This document shows positions 7,088 to 16,276 of a stretch of 64,000 nucleotides of DNA, piece by piece. The stretch's first letter is position 1, and every line of letters begins with the position of its first letter. Below the pieces are notes generated by a model. It did no database searches, was not told the origin of the DNA, and saw only the letters and a program-made list of their open reading frames with translations. The DNA lies in assembly GCF_030014955.1 (NCBI RefSeq), contig NZ_JAGRPV010000001.1:3038001-3102000 (forward strand). The letters are read 5' to 3'. The position numbers and the translations under genes were made by a program. The DNA comes from Cohnella hashimotonis (GTDB lineage: Bacteria > Bacillota > Bacilli > Paenibacillales > Paenibacillaceae).

Positions 7088-8566
7088 TCAGCTGCAAGCG
7101 CAGTTGAGCACCGGCTTGCGGGCGGCGGTCGTCTCGTCGAGACGACGGACGACGGTGTCGTAAGGCGCATTCAGGACGAGCTCCGGGTTCGTGCGAGCCT
7201 CCTCGGCGATCCGAATCATCGTATCGATGAAGCCGTCGAGCGTCTCCTTGCTCTCGGTCTCGGTCGGCTCAATCATGATGCATTCCTCGACGTTAAGCGG
7301 GAAATAGATCGTCGGCGGGTGGTAGCCGAAGTCGAGCAGCCGCTTGGCGACGTCGAGCGTGCGCACGCCATAGGGCTTGAGGCCCCGGCCCGACATGACG
7401 AACTCGTGCTTGCACACGCCGGGATACGGAATCTCGTAGTGCGGCGCGAGGCGGGCCATCATGTAGTTGGCGTTCAATACGGCGCATTCGGACACGTGGC
7501 GCAAGCCCTCCGGTCCATAGGTCCGAATGTACGTGTACGCGCGGACAAGGATGCCGAAGTTGCCGTAGTATGCCTTGACGCGTCCGATCGATTGAGGGAT
7601 ATCGTAGTCGAAAAAATAAGTGCCGTCTTCGCGGCGGGCGACGATCGGCTTCGGCAGGAAGGGGATCAGCCTGTTCTTCACGCCGACGGGGCCCGCGCCC
7701 GGCCCGCCGCCGCCGTGCGGCGTGCTCATCGTCTTGTGCAGGTTCAAGTGCACGACATCGAAGCCCATGTCGCCCGGCCGGGCGATGCCCATAATGGCGT
7801 TGGAGTTCGCGCCGTCGTAATAAAGCAGGCCGCCCGCATCGTGGACGATCGCCGCGATCTCGACGATCTGCTCCTCGAACAGCCCCAGCGTGCTCGGATT
7901 GGTCAGCATGAGCGCAGCGGTGTCGCCGCCGACCGCCGCGCGAAGCGCCCCCAGGTCGACCATGCCCCGCTCGTCGGACTTGATCGTGACCGTCTCGAAT
8001 CCGGCGACCGTCGCGCTCGCGGGATTCGTGCCGTGCGAGGAATCGGGCACGATTACCTTCGTCCGATGCTCGCCGCGACTCTCGTGATAGGCGCGGATCA
8101 TCATCAGGCCGGTCCATTCGCCGTGAGCGCCGGCTGCCGGCTGCAGCGTGACCTGGTCCATGCCGGTGAGAACGGCGAGGTCGTTTTGCAGGGTGTACAT
8201 GAGCTCGAGCGCGCCTTGAATGCTCTCCTCCGGCTGATAGGGGTGAATTTTGGCGAAACCGGCAAGGCGTGCCGTATCTTCGTTGATTTTCGGATTGTAC
8301 TTCATCGTGCAGGAGCCGAGCGGGTAAAAGCCGTTGTCGACGCCGAAGTTGCGGCGGGACAACTCGGTGTAGTGGCGGACGACGTCGACTTCGTACACTT
8401 CGGGCAGCGCGGCCGGCGTCTCGCGCAGCATGGAGGCAGGTATCAGCTCGGAGGCCGGAACCTCAGGCACGTCGCATGGCGGCAGCGAATAAGCGACGCG
8501 TCCGGGTTTGCTCAGTTCAAAAATCAATGCTTTTTCTGTCGGTCCTGCATTCGTCGATGCGGTCAT
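7088..8566 (-). CDS. gcvPB: Glycine dehydrogenase (decarboxylating), subunit 2
   Basis: This is the C-terminal half of the split glycine-cleavage P protein, 492 residues. It is PLP-dependent and decarboxylates glycine, passing aminomethyl to the lipoyl group of GcvH. The PLP lysine lies in [18 protein letters not shown], and NPSTLGLFE and [11 protein letters not shown] are also typical. The chosen start (MTASTNAG) has GGAGGTGG just upstream and overlaps the end of gcvPA as ATGA, so the two subunits are translationally coupled. No gcvH or lipoamide dehydrogenase gene is nearby and these must be elsewhere. Confidence 0.95.
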   Translation of the reverse strand: MTASTNAGPTEKALIFELSKPGRVAYSLPPCDVPEVPASELIPASMLRETPAALPEVYEVDVVRHYTELSRRNFGVDNGFYPLGSCTMKYNPKINEDTARLAGFAKIHPYQPEESIQGALELMYTLQNDLAVLTGMDQVTLQPAAGAHGEWTGLMMIRAYHESRGEHRTKVIVPDSSHGTNPASATVAGFETVTIKSDERGMVDLGALRAAVGGDTAALMLTNPSTLGLFEEQIVEIAAIVHDAGGLLYYDGANSNAIMGIARPGDMGFDVVHLNLHKTMSTPHGGGGPGAGPVGVKNRLIPFLPKPIVARREDGTYFFDYDIPQSIGRVKAYYGNFGILVRAYTYIRTYGPEGLRHVSECAVLNANYMMARLAPHYEIPYPGVCKHEFVMSGRGLKPYGVRTLDVAKRLLDFGYHPPTIYFPLNVEECIMIEPTETESKETLDGFIDTMIRIAEEARTNPELVLNAPYDTVVRRLDETTAARKPVLNCACS

Positions 8567-9921
8567 ACGGCCACCTCCTCCAATTTGGCTGCGAAGCTGT
8601 CGATTTCTTGACGCGTGCGTTTCTCGGTAACGGCAATCAGCATATGGCCTGCCAGCTCCGGATACGCGATGCCCAGGTCGTAACCGCCGAGAAAGCCCGA
8701 CGACAGCAGCTTCAGATTCGTCTCCCGGACGGAGACGCCGTACGGCAGCTTCACGACGAATTCGTTGAAGAACGGTGTGCCGAACGGCAGCGCGAATCCG
8801 CGCCTCGCCAGTTCGCGGGCTGCGTAATGCGCCTTTTGCAGATTCAGCCGAGCTGCGTCCTGCAATCCCTGCTTGCCCATCGTCGACAGATAGATCGACG
8901 CGCACAAGGCGAGCAGCGCCTGATTGGAGCATATATTGGACGTCGCCTTCTCGCGGCGGATATGCTGCTCGCGGGCTTGCAGCGTCAGGACGAAGCCGCG
9001 CTTGCCGTCGATGTCGGTCGTCTGGCCGACGATGCGTCCCGGCATCCGGCGCATGAGCGGCTCCGCAACGGCGAAGAAGCCGCAGGTCGGGCCGCCGAGC
9101 GATTGCGAGATGCCAAGCGGCTGCGCGTCGCCGACGCAGATGTCCGCGCCAAGCTTGCCCGGCGTCTCGAGGAGGCCGAGCGCCATCGGATTGGCGCTGA
9201 CGACGAGCAGTCCCTTGACGCCGTGGACGATCGGCTCGATGGCGGCCAGGTCCTCGATCGCGCCGTAGAAGTTCGGCGACTGGACGAGCACGGCCGCCGT
9301 GTCGTCCGTGACCGCTTCGCGCAGCGCGGCGAGGTCTGTGACGCCGTCCGCGCAGCCGATCTCGGCGATGTCCAGATTAAGCCCGCGCGCCATCGTGCGG
9401 AGCGCCTCGCGCGCTTCCGGATGGACGGCGCGGGAGACGATCAGCTGCTTGCGCCTGGTGGCGCCTGCGGCGAGCGCGCCCGCTTCGGACAGCGCGGTGA
9501 CGCCGTCGTACATGCTGGCGTTGGCGACCTTCATGCCGGTCAGCTCGCAAATGTACGATTGAAATTCAAAGATGGCTTGCAGCTCGCCTTGGCTGATTTC
9601 AGGCTGATAGGGGGTATAGGCGGTATAAAATTCGGAGCGGGAGATCATGTGATTAATAACGACGGGAAGGTGATGGTCATAGATGCCGGCGCCGAGAAAG
9701 CTCTTGAAGCGGTCGGTGTCCGCGTTGCGCCCGGCCAGCGCCTTCATATGCTCCAGCAGCGAGAACTCGTCGAGCGCGCCGGACATCGGCAGCGTGCCGC
9801 GGTAACGAATGGCCTCCGGAACGTCGCGGAAGAGCGCCTCGACGGACGAGACGCCGATCGTCTCCAGCATGTCGGCCTGGTCCTGCTCGGTCATAGGGAT
9901 GTATCGATGGAGATTTGGCAT
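8563..9921 (-). CDS. gcvPA: Glycine dehydrogenase (decarboxylating), subunit 1
   Basis: This is the N-terminal half of the split P protein, 452 residues, starting [15 protein letters not shown] with the typical GcvPA opening. It forms the heterotetramer with GcvPB. Conserved stretches include [27 protein letters not shown] and [10 protein letters not shown]. Its ribosome binding site AAGGAGTGATG overlaps the gcvT stop, so the operon order gcvT-gcvPA-gcvPB is tightly coupled, as in Bacillus subtilis. Confidence 0.95.
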   Translation of the reverse strand: MPNLHRYIPMTEQDQADMLETIGVSSVEALFRDVPEAIRYRGTLPMSGALDEFSLLEHMKALAGRNADTDRFKSFLGAGIYDHHLPVVINHMISRSEFYTAYTPYQPEISQGELQAIFEFQSYICELTGMKVANASMYDGVTALSEAGALAAGATRRKQLIVSRAVHPEAREALRTMARGLNLDIAEIGCADGVTDLAALREAVTDDTAAVLVQSPNFYGAIEDLAAIEPIVHGVKGLLVVSANPMALGLLETPGKLGADICVGDAQPLGISQSLGGPTCGFFAVAEPLMRRMPGRIVGQTTDIDGKRGFVLTLQAREQHIRREKATSNICSNQALLALCASIYLSTMGKQGLQDAARLNLQKAHYAARELARRGFALPFGTPFFNEFVVKLPYGVSVRETNLKLLSSGFLGGYDLGIAYPELAGHMLIAVTEKRTRQEIDSFAAKLEEVAV

Positions 9922-9930
9922 GGCGATTCA

Positions 9931-11040
9931 TCACTCCTTGGGCAGTCTCTTGTAAAAAGGCGTCCTGATCACTTCGGCCTTCAGCCGTTTGCCGCGAATA
10001 TCTACTTCGACCCCGGTGCCGGGCGCGGCGTAAGCAGCGTCGACCAGGGCAAGCCCCAAGCTGCGCTTCAGCGTCGGAGATTGCGTTCCCGTCGTCACCT
10101 CGCCGATCCGCAGATCCCCCGCAAATACGGGGTAGTGGGAGCGGGGGATGCCTCTGTCGATCATCTCGATGCCGACAAGCTTGCGGGGCAAGTCTTTTTC
10201 CTTCTGTCTCACCAGCGCGTCCTTGCCGATAAAGTCTTCCTTGTCCAGCTTGACGAAGAAGCCGACGCCCGCCTCCAGCGGGGTGATCGTGTCGGACAGC
10301 TCTTGCCCGTACAGCGGCAGGCGCGCTTCGAAGCGGAGCGTGTCGCGGGCGCCGAGACCGGCCGGCACGAGTCCATACGGTTCTCCCGCAGCCATCAGCG
10401 TGTGCCAGACGTCTGCCGCCCGATCGGCGGGGACATAGAGCTCGAAGCCGTCCTCGCCGGTGTATCCTGTACGGGAGATCAGCACGTCTGCGCCGGCCAG
10501 CGGCGTTTGCTCATTGAAGCGGAAGGAGGGGAGCGCCAAAACGTCATGCGTCGCGCCGGCAGCATCCAGGATATCGGCAGCGCGCGGCCCTTGAAGGGCG
10601 AGCAGGGCGTAGCGGTCTGAAGCATTTTCGAGGGAAACGTCCCCGAAGAGATGGGATCGCATCCATGCGAAGTCCTTGTCGATGTTGGCGGCGTTCACGA
10701 CGGCCATGTAATGATCCGCAGCGATCCGGTAGACGAGCAGGTCGTCCACGACGCCGCCGTTCGGGTAACACATGAGCGTATACTGTGCCTGGCCGTCCGT
10801 CAGTTTCGAGACATCGTTGGTCGTCACCCGCTGCAGGAAGCGTTCCGCGCCGCCGCCCGTCACGATGAACTCGCCCATATGGGAGACATCGAACAGGCCG
10901 GCTTGCTGACGAACCGCGTCATGCTCCTTCTGAATCCCCGAAAATTGCACGGGAAGCTCCCAGCCGCCAAAGTCGATGCAGCGGATGCCGGGAAGTTCGG
11001 CATAGACCGTGTAGAGCGGGGTTCTTTTTAATTCGGTCAT
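9931..11040 (-). CDS. gcvT: Aminomethyltransferase, glycine cleavage T protein
   Basis: This 369-residue T protein transfers the methylene unit from aminomethyl-lipoyl GcvH to tetrahydrofolate and releases ammonia. The start [15 protein letters not shown] follows GAGGCG and matches the family. [20 protein letters not shown] and ARDTLRFEA are recognisable T-protein motifs. The C-terminal barrel is complete. It is the first gene of the operon and lies directly behind the glycine riboswitch. Confidence 0.95.
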   Translation of the reverse strand: MTELKRTPLYTVYAELPGIRCIDFGGWELPVQFSGIQKEHDAVRQQAGLFDVSHMGEFIVTGGGAERFLQRVTTNDVSKLTDGQAQYTLMCYPNGGVVDDLLVYRIAADHYMAVVNAANIDKDFAWMRSHLFGDVSLENASDRYALLALQGPRAADILDAAGATHDVLALPSFRFNEQTPLAGADVLISRTGYTGEDGFELYVPADRAADVWHTLMAAGEPYGLVPAGLGARDTLRFEARLPLYGQELSDTITPLEAGVGFFVKLDKEDFIGKDALVRQKEKDLPRKLVGIEMIDRGIPRSHYPVFAGDLRIGEVTTGTQSPTLKRSLGLALVDAAYAAPGTGVEVDIRGKRLKAEVIRTPFYKRLPKE

Positions 11041-11074
11041 CGTGGTCGTTCGCCTCCTTGAATCAAAGTCTCGA

Positions 11075-11352
11075 TCGATCCCGTTTCGACGCAAAAAAGG
11101 ACAGCCGCAAAAAGAAAGCGCGCCCCCAGCCGAAGCTGCCTGCGTCCTCTTTTCGCTCTGTCCTTTGTACCTGAGAGTTACCTTGAATCCGTACCCGGAA
11201 CCAAGTTTCCCCGTGGGTGATCCCGCGTCCCGCCGCGGAATGCTCTCCAGAGTCGCGTCCGGCAAAGGTCCTTTTGCCTGAGAGATTCTCCTCTTGCGAG
11301 GGTTACTCCTTCGGCGCCGCCTCCACGTTCATCAGGGGCGATCTCTCCCGCT
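11075..11352 (-). ncRNA. Tandem glycine riboswitch controlling gcvT-gcvPA-gcvPB
   Basis: On the minus strand two glycine aptamers follow each other. Aptamer I runs from about 11352 to 11240 and has GAATCTCTCAGGCAAAAGG and CTCTGGAGAG. Aptamer II runs from about 11235 to 11150 and has GTAACTCTCAGGTACAAAGG. These are the conserved glycine aptamer cores. Downstream, GCGGCTGTCC followed by six T residues can pair through CTGTCC with GGACAG at the 3' edge of aptamer II. This is a candidate terminator whose formation would compete with the aptamer, giving an ON switch with glycine. The aptamers are visible directly; the expression platform is inferred. Confidence 0.88.
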
Positions 11353-11470
11353 GCCATCATCCGCACTATGCTTTTGTCGTTACAATCTATTCATACATGA
11401 GTCTGGGAGGAAGTGTCAACGGTAAATTGCATGGTATACTGGGAGAACCGAAAATCAGGGAGGCATCGAC

Positions 11471-12577
11471 ATGAACGACAGCATGACTTTGGCGGATGCA
11501 TTCCAAAACAGCAAGTATCCGATCGTCGGCCACGGCAAACGGAACGTCCAGGTGCTGATGGAAGCATTCGAGGGAACGGATGCGGACGCGAGCAGCGATA
11601 TGTACGGAAAAGGGGAGATCATCGAGCGGTTTCAGGCGAAAATGGCCGCTTATCTCGGCAAGCCGGAGGCCGTATTTTTCCCGAGCGGCACGATGGCGCA
11701 GCAGATTGCGCTGCGGATTCACTGCGACGAGACGGGGAAAGGGAAGGTCGCTTACCATCCCCTTAGTCATCTGGAGCTTCACGAGGAGGACGGCCTGAAG
11801 GAGCTGCACCGGATCGAGACCGTGCTGCTGGCCGAGCGCGACCGGCTCATCGGGCCGGCGGATGTCCGATTGCTTGGCGACGACGTCGCATGCCTGCTGC
11901 TCGAACTGCCTCAGCGGGAGATCGGCGGTCAGCTGCCGCCCTATGCGGAGCTTGAGAAAATTGCCGCTTACTGCCGCAGCCGCGGCATCAGATTGCATCT
12001 GGACGGCGCGCGACTGTTCGAGATTTTGCCGCATTACGGGAAGTCTGCCGCCGAAATTTGCGCGTTGTTCGACAGCGTGTACGTCTCTTTTTACAAAGGA
12101 CTGGGCGGTATCGCGGGAGCGATATTGGCGGGGGACGCAGCGCTGACCACGCGGTCGAAGATCTGGAAGCGCAGGCATGGCGGCGATCTGATCAGTCTGT
12201 ATCCGTATGTGATCAGCTCCGAATACTACTTCGACAAGCGAATCGGCAGAATGGCGCAGTATTACGAGGAAGCGAAGACGCTGGCGGCCATGTACAACGA
12301 TTGCGGGGATCCGATCCGTACGGTCCCGGCGGTGCCGGCGTCCAATATGTTCCATGTCCAAGCGGACCTGGAGAAGGAAGCGCTGGAATCGCTATTGGTG
12401 GAAGTATGCGAAGCGACGGGAGTCGGCTTGTCCGCTTGGGTCCAGGGGCTTGAGGATGGTGGCAGCGCCTATGAGGTAAGCATCGGCGACCGCTTTGCGG
12501 CGGTACCGGATGACCGATTGCGCCAAGCGTTCGCGCTGCTGAGAGAAAAGCTGCAGGAAGACGGGTATCGGGCTTAG
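11471..12577 (+). CDS. Low-specificity threonine aldolase-like PLP enzyme
   Basis: This 368-residue fold-type I PLP protein belongs to the beta-eliminating lyase/threonine aldolase family, which splits L-threonine or allo-threonine into glycine and acetaldehyde. Visible features are EAVFFPSGTMAQQIAL near the N-terminus, RLHLDGARLFE with the PLP-contacting Asp, and the Schiff-base lysine in VSFYKGLGGIAGA. It is divergent from the glycine-cleavage operon, which fits a role in glycine supply. The reading frame starts at ATG after a weak AGGGAGG. Substrate specificity cannot be read from the sequence. Confidence 0.82.
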   Translation: MNDSMTLADAFQNSKYPIVGHGKRNVQVLMEAFEGTDADASSDMYGKGEIIERFQAKMAAYLGKPEAVFFPSGTMAQQIALRIHCDETGKGKVAYHPLSHLELHEEDGLKELHRIETVLLAERDRLIGPADVRLLGDDVACLLLELPQREIGGQLPPYAELEKIAAYCRSRGIRLHLDGARLFEILPHYGKSAAEICALFDSVYVSFYKGLGGIAGAILAGDAALTTRSKIWKRRHGGDLISLYPYVISSEYYFDKRIGRMAQYYEEAKTLAAMYNDCGDPIRTVPAVPASNMFHVQADLEKEALESLLVEVCEATGVGLSAWVQGLEDGGSAYEVSIGDRFAAVPDDRLRQAFALLREKLQEDGYRA

Positions 12578-12634
12578 AGCTAGCGCGCATCCTAATGCGG
12601 GAATGGCGTTTGTCTTAAAGCGAAGGAGACCGAT

Positions 12635-13906
12635 ATGCGCAAAAACGAATTCGAAGCGCTTCAAGCCCTGGAGCGCCATGCGACGCCTTTTCTAGGGGCA
12701 GCCTACGCGGAAGCGCTCGTGGAGCTTGCCGGCGAAGCCAAATTCGCGCTGATCGGCGAAGCTTCGCACGGCACGTCCGAGTTTTACGTCGAGCGGGCCG
12801 AGCTGTCCAAGCGGCTTATCGTCGAGAAGGGCTTCAAGTTTATTGCCGTCGAGGGCGACTGGCCTTCTTGTTATGTGCTGAACCGTTATGTAAAAGGCGA
12901 CGACGCAGCCGGCACGATCGCCGCGGAAGCCCTCCGCGACTTTGCGCGCTGGCCGACCTGGATGTGGGCGAATCGCGAGATCGCGGCGTTCGCAGACTGG
13001 CTTCGCGTTTATAACGACGGCAAGGCCGAAGAAGACAAGGTCGGCTTTTACGGCATCGATCTGTACAGCTTGTGGGAGTCGATGGACGAGATTCTGAAGT
13101 ACCTCGCGCAAAAAGACGGCACCGACCTGGAGGCGGCCAAACGCGCCTTCGAATGCTTCGAGCCGCACGGACGAGAGGAGCAGCAGTACGGAATCGCGGC
13201 CAATTTCTATGGCGAGGGCTGTGAAACGGAGGTCGTTGCGCTGCTGCGCAAGCTGCAGGACAAATGGCAGAGTGCGCGATCGGGAGACCGCGAGGATGCG
13301 CTTGCGGCGGAGCTGAATGCGCTCGCGGTGAAGGGAGCGGAGGATTATTACCGGACGATGATCCGCCACGATGCCGAATCCTGGAACGTGCGCGACCGGC
13401 ACATGGTCGAGGCGCTCGAACGTCTCATGGCCTACCACGGGCCAATGGCAAAGGCCGTCGTCTGGGCGCACAATACGCATATCGGCGACGCGCGCGCGAC
13501 GGACATGGCCGATGAAGGCATGGTGAATGTCGGGCAGCTGCTGCGCGAGACGCATGACGGCGATGTCTATTCAATAGGCTTCGGTACTTATGAAGGAACC
13601 GTGATCGCCGGACGAGGTTGGGGACGCCCTTTTGAGGAGATGAAGGTGCCCCCGGCACAGTCCGGAAGCCTTGAAGAGCTGCTTCATCGGTTCGAGCCTG
13701 CCGACAAGCTGCTCCTGCTCGACGACGCCGAGCAGGTGCTGCGCGAATCGAAGCTTGGCCATCGCGCGATCGGCGTCGTTTATCATCCCGAATACGAGCG
13801 GGGCAACTACGTGCCCACGACGCTGGCGGAACGATACGACGCATTTATTTTTCTGGACCGGACTTCCGCGCTTGCGCCGCTTGCCGTTGAAGCAGCCTTT
13901 TCATAG
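12635..13906 (+). CDS. Erythromycin esterase family protein
   Basis: This 423-residue member of the EreA/EreB-like family (DUF/COG2312) shows LIGEASHGTSEFYVERAEL with the catalytic-region Glu and His, VEGDWPSCYVLNRYV, and VVWAHNTHIGDAR. Classical Ere enzymes open the macrolide lactone ring, but many chromosomal relatives have unknown substrates. GAAGGAG precedes the ATG. It follows the aldolase by 57 bp on the same strand and may share its transcript. No resistance genes or mobile element are nearby, so it is probably a resident gene. Confidence 0.8.
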   Translation: MRKNEFEALQALERHATPFLGAAYAEALVELAGEAKFALIGEASHGTSEFYVERAELSKRLIVEKGFKFIAVEGDWPSCYVLNRYVKGDDAAGTIAAEALRDFARWPTWMWANREIAAFADWLRVYNDGKAEEDKVGFYGIDLYSLWESMDEILKYLAQKDGTDLEAAKRAFECFEPHGREEQQYGIAANFYGEGCETEVVALLRKLQDKWQSARSGDREDALAAELNALAVKGAEDYYRTMIRHDAESWNVRDRHMVEALERLMAYHGPMAKAVVWAHNTHIGDARATDMADEGMVNVGQLLRETHDGDVYSIGFGTYEGTVIAGRGWGRPFEEMKVPPAQSGSLEELLHRFEPADKLLLLDDAEQVLRESKLGHRAIGVVYHPEYERGNYVPTTLAERYDAFIFLDRTSALAPLAVEAAFS

Positions 13907-13941
13907 CCCCGCCAAGCCAGCTTCTGAAGGAGGAGATCCAT

Positions 13942-14109
13942 ATGCCCATCGAAAAAGAGCTGCACGATCTGAAAACGGAGCAGGCCGGCATCGTCGATCA
14001 GCACGAGACGCGCATAACGGACGAGCCCGTGCTGATTCAGCCGCCGGAGGTCAGCCCCGGGCCTTACGGTAAGCATACGCAGGAATCGGGTAAGCGGAGA
14101 AGAGAGTGA
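13942..14109 (+). CDS. Small acidic hypothetical protein, 55 residues
   Basis: A short frame with a strong site (GAAGGAGGAG, 7 bases before ATG) encodes a hydrophilic, probably disordered peptide beginning MPIEKELHDLKTEQAG and ending in a basic tail GKRRRE. It lies 35 bp after the erythromycin-esterase-like gene and before a terminator, so it is probably the last gene of that unit. I do not recognise it. Confidence 0.6.
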   Translation: MPIEKELHDLKTEQAGIVDQHETRITDEPVLIQPPEVSPGPYGKHTQESGKRRRE

Positions 14110-14160
14110 CGAAGAAAAGAAAATACCGAATGAACGAAAAGAAAATACTGAACGAACGAA

Positions 14161-14187
14161 AAGGCGCCTCCACGGCGTCTTTTTGAC
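14161..14187. terminator. Bidirectional terminator between the aldolase/esterase unit and deoR
   Basis: The stem AGGCGCC / GGCGTCT (one G-U pair) with loop TCCAC is followed by TTTTT on the plus strand. On the minus strand the stem is followed by TTTTCG. Confidence 0.6.
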
Positions 14188-14208
14188 GTTAAGCCCGCTG
14201 CAGGTTCA

Positions 14209-15006
14209 CTAGACTTGTTCGACCATCACTTCCATGCCCGCTTCGGTCATCTCGTGAAGCTGCTGTTCGGTGATCCGGCTGTCGGTGATCAGCAGGTCGA
14301 TCTCGCCGGGCTCGGCGAATTGGACGAACGAATTTTTGCCGATTTTGGCGCTGTCGCACAAGAGCACGACCTGCGTCGCGATCCGGATCATCGTCCGCTT
14401 GACCTCGGCCTGGTTCATGTCCGGCGTCGTGCAGCCTTTGCGGACGCTGAAGGCGTTGGTGCCGAGGAACACCTTGTCTACGTTGAGCTCGGAGAGCAGC
14501 TTGACGGCGAACGGACCGACCGTACAGTGAAAATGTCGGCGCAGCATGCCGCCGATGACGACGACGGACACGTTGTCTACGCGCTCAAGCATCGAAGCGA
14601 TCTCAATATCGTTGACGATAACGGTCAGGTTCTTTTTGCCCTGCAGGTGATTGCACATCTGCCTGGTCGTAATGCCGGCATCCAAAATGATAATATCGCC
14701 GTCCTCGACCAGCTCTGCCGCTTTTCTGGCGATCGCTTCCTTCAGGCTTAAATCCTTGACCGTCTTGTCTTTGTTATCAGGCTCGAAGCCGACCGTCGCG
14801 GCATCGCTCGGAATCGCGCCGCCATGCGTGCGCTTGATCAGACCCCTTGCTTCGAGATCCCGCAGGTCGCCCCGAATCGTAGCCGGCGACATCTTGAAAA
14901 AGGCGACAAGGTCGGGTACGAGCACCTTCCCGCGCTCCTGAACCATTTTGGCAATGGCTGCCTGCCGCTCCTCGGCGAACATGACGTCCGAATTTCCCTC
15001 GTTCAT
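14209..15006 (-). CDS. DeoR/GlpR-family sugar operon regulator
   Basis: This 265-residue DeoR-type repressor has an N-terminal winged helix (about 10-65: RQAAIAKMVQERGKVLVPDL, then SPATIRGDLRDLEARGLIKR and THGGAI) and a C-terminal sugar-phosphate-sensing ISOCOT domain with DIIILDAGITTRQM, VFLGTNAFSVRKG and LLCDSAKIGKNSF. Two start codons are possible (MAMNEG or MNEG); AAAGGAAG six bases before the second favours MNEG. It is divergent from the eight-gene sugar operon and is its obvious candidate regulator, with a phosphorylated pathway intermediate as the likely inducer. Confidence 0.88.
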   Translation of the reverse strand: MNEGNSDVMFAEERQAAIAKMVQERGKVLVPDLVAFFKMSPATIRGDLRDLEARGLIKRTHGGAIPSDAATVGFEPDNKDKTVKDLSLKEAIARKAAELVEDGDIIILDAGITTRQMCNHLQGKKNLTVIVNDIEIASMLERVDNVSVVVIGGMLRRHFHCTVGPFAVKLLSELNVDKVFLGTNAFSVRKGCTTPDMNQAEVKRTMIRIATQVVLLCDSAKIGKNSFVQFAEPGEIDLLITDSRITEQQLHEMTEAGMEVMVEQV

Positions 15007-15241
15007 GGCCATCTTCCTTTTAAAGGTTGAATGATTATCGCAAATTAGATCATCCGATCGCAAAAATGATCAATCGAGTAGATGAGTCTTCTGAATTATA
15101 CTATATAACAGCGAATGATTGTCGTTTATTCGTAAAGTGATGAGTGATAAGCTTAAAACCTACTGAGTCGAAATTAAACAACAACAAAACGCGTGCGAAC
15201 GACAGCAATAATCAACTTTTGAAAAGCGGGTGAAAGGGCTC
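15007..15241. promoter_or_regulatory. deoR / sugar operon divergent control region with repeated motifs
   Basis: The AT-rich spacer carries related elements: GATTATCGCAAATT (near 15031), CCGATCGCAAAAATG (near 15055) and, inverted, AATGATTGTCGTTTA (near 15113). The shared core is roughly GATNATCGCAAA/AACGACAATC. Repeats of this kind between a DeoR gene and its target are likely operators. TTATACTATATAAC (near 15098) is the best -10-like stretch. Operator function is inferred. Confidence 0.45.
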
Positions 15242-16261
15242 ATGCAGCAAAAAGAGATCGGCGTATGCATCATCGGAGCAGGCAGAGCGGGTATGATCCA
15301 CGCCGCCAACTTCCGGAAAAACGTGCCGTTGGCCAGACTTGTCGCCGTCGTCGACCCGAACCAGGAAACGGCCGCATCGGCTGCGAAGGAGCTTGGAATC
15401 GACCGCTACTATACGGACTACAAGCAAGCGCTCGAGGACGCGGAGATCGACGCCGTCGTCGTCGTGACGCCGACGATCTATCACCGCGATATCGTCGTGG
15501 CGTCCGCGCATGCGGGCAAGCATGTGCTGTGCGAAAAGCCGATGGCGATAAGCGTTCGCGAATGCGACGAGATGATCGCGGCTTGCGAGGCGGCCGGCGT
15601 CACGCTGCAGGTCGCGTTCATGAGACGCTTCGACGAGAGCTTCGTCGAAGCCAAACGCGCGATCGACGAAGGTGCGATCGGCGAAGTCGTGCTCGTCAAG
15701 TCGCTGACGCGCGGACCGAGCCAGCCGATGCCCTGGATGTACGATCTGGCTAAGAGCAACGGCCCGCTCGCCGAGGTCAACAGTCACGACATCGACACGA
15801 TCCGTTGGTTCTCGGACTCGGAGGTGTCCGAGGTGTATGCGATCGGCGGCAACTACCGCAACCGGCATGTCTCGGCCGACTTCCCGGACTTTTACGACAA
15901 TGTCTCGCTCACCGCCCGCTTCGCGAGCGGCGCGCAGGCTAGCATTGACGGCGCGGTCGCCGTCCGCTATGGATACGACAGCCGGGTGGAGATTCTCGGC
16001 ACCGAAGGCGTCATCTTTCTTGGTCAGACGCACGAGAAGACGACGATCGTCGCGGGTCCGGACCGGCTCCTCCGACGGCCGTTCATGAACAGCTGGCGGT
16101 CGCTTTTCAAGGAAGCCTATCTCGCCGAGGATACCGACTTCATCGCCGCCATTCTGGAAGGCAGGCCGCCGCGCGTGACGGGGCATGACGGCAAGATGGC
16201 CGTGCGTGTCGTCGAGGCCGGCAACGCGTCGATCAAGACCGGCGCGCCGGTCAGGCTCTAG
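15242..16261 (+). CDS. Gfo/Idh/MocA-family sugar dehydrogenase (inositol-2-dehydrogenase-like)
   Basis: This is a 339-residue NAD(P)-dependent oxidoreductase. The N-terminal Rossmann domain shows CIIGAGRAGMIHAANF. The catalytic EKP motif is present (VLCEKPMAISV), and NSHDIDTIRW supplies the family's conserved Asp/His pair. The C-terminal half is the alpha/beta domain. It resembles IolG-type enzymes, which oxidise a ring hydroxyl of inositol or an aldose. AAAGGG precedes the ATG; a GTG 12 bases upstream is an alternative start. It is the first gene of the operon, 15 bp before the alcohol dehydrogenase. Confidence 0.88.
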   Translation: MQQKEIGVCIIGAGRAGMIHAANFRKNVPLARLVAVVDPNQETAASAAKELGIDRYYTDYKQALEDAEIDAVVVVTPTIYHRDIVVASAHAGKHVLCEKPMAISVRECDEMIAACEAAGVTLQVAFMRRFDESFVEAKRAIDEGAIGEVVLVKSLTRGPSQPMPWMYDLAKSNGPLAEVNSHDIDTIRWFSDSEVSEVYAIGGNYRNRHVSADFPDFYDNVSLTARFASGAQASIDGAVAVRYGYDSRVEILGTEGVIFLGQTHEKTTIVAGPDRLLRRPFMNSWRSLFKEAYLAEDTDFIAAILEGRPPRVTGHDGKMAVRVVEAGNASIKTGAPVRL

Positions 16262-16276
16262 GGAGGAGAAGCGAAT

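Noticed and set aside
8476..10620. A 714-codon open frame on the plus strand opposite the gcv genes
   Set aside because: It is the antisense of gcvPA/gcvT in GC-rich DNA. It has no ribosome binding site and an Arg/Ala/Asp-rich composition typical of shadow frames.
12635..13906. Acquired macrolide-resistance island around the erythromycin-esterase-like gene
   Set aside because: No transposase, integrase, repeats or composition change surround it. The family includes many resident enzymes of unknown function.
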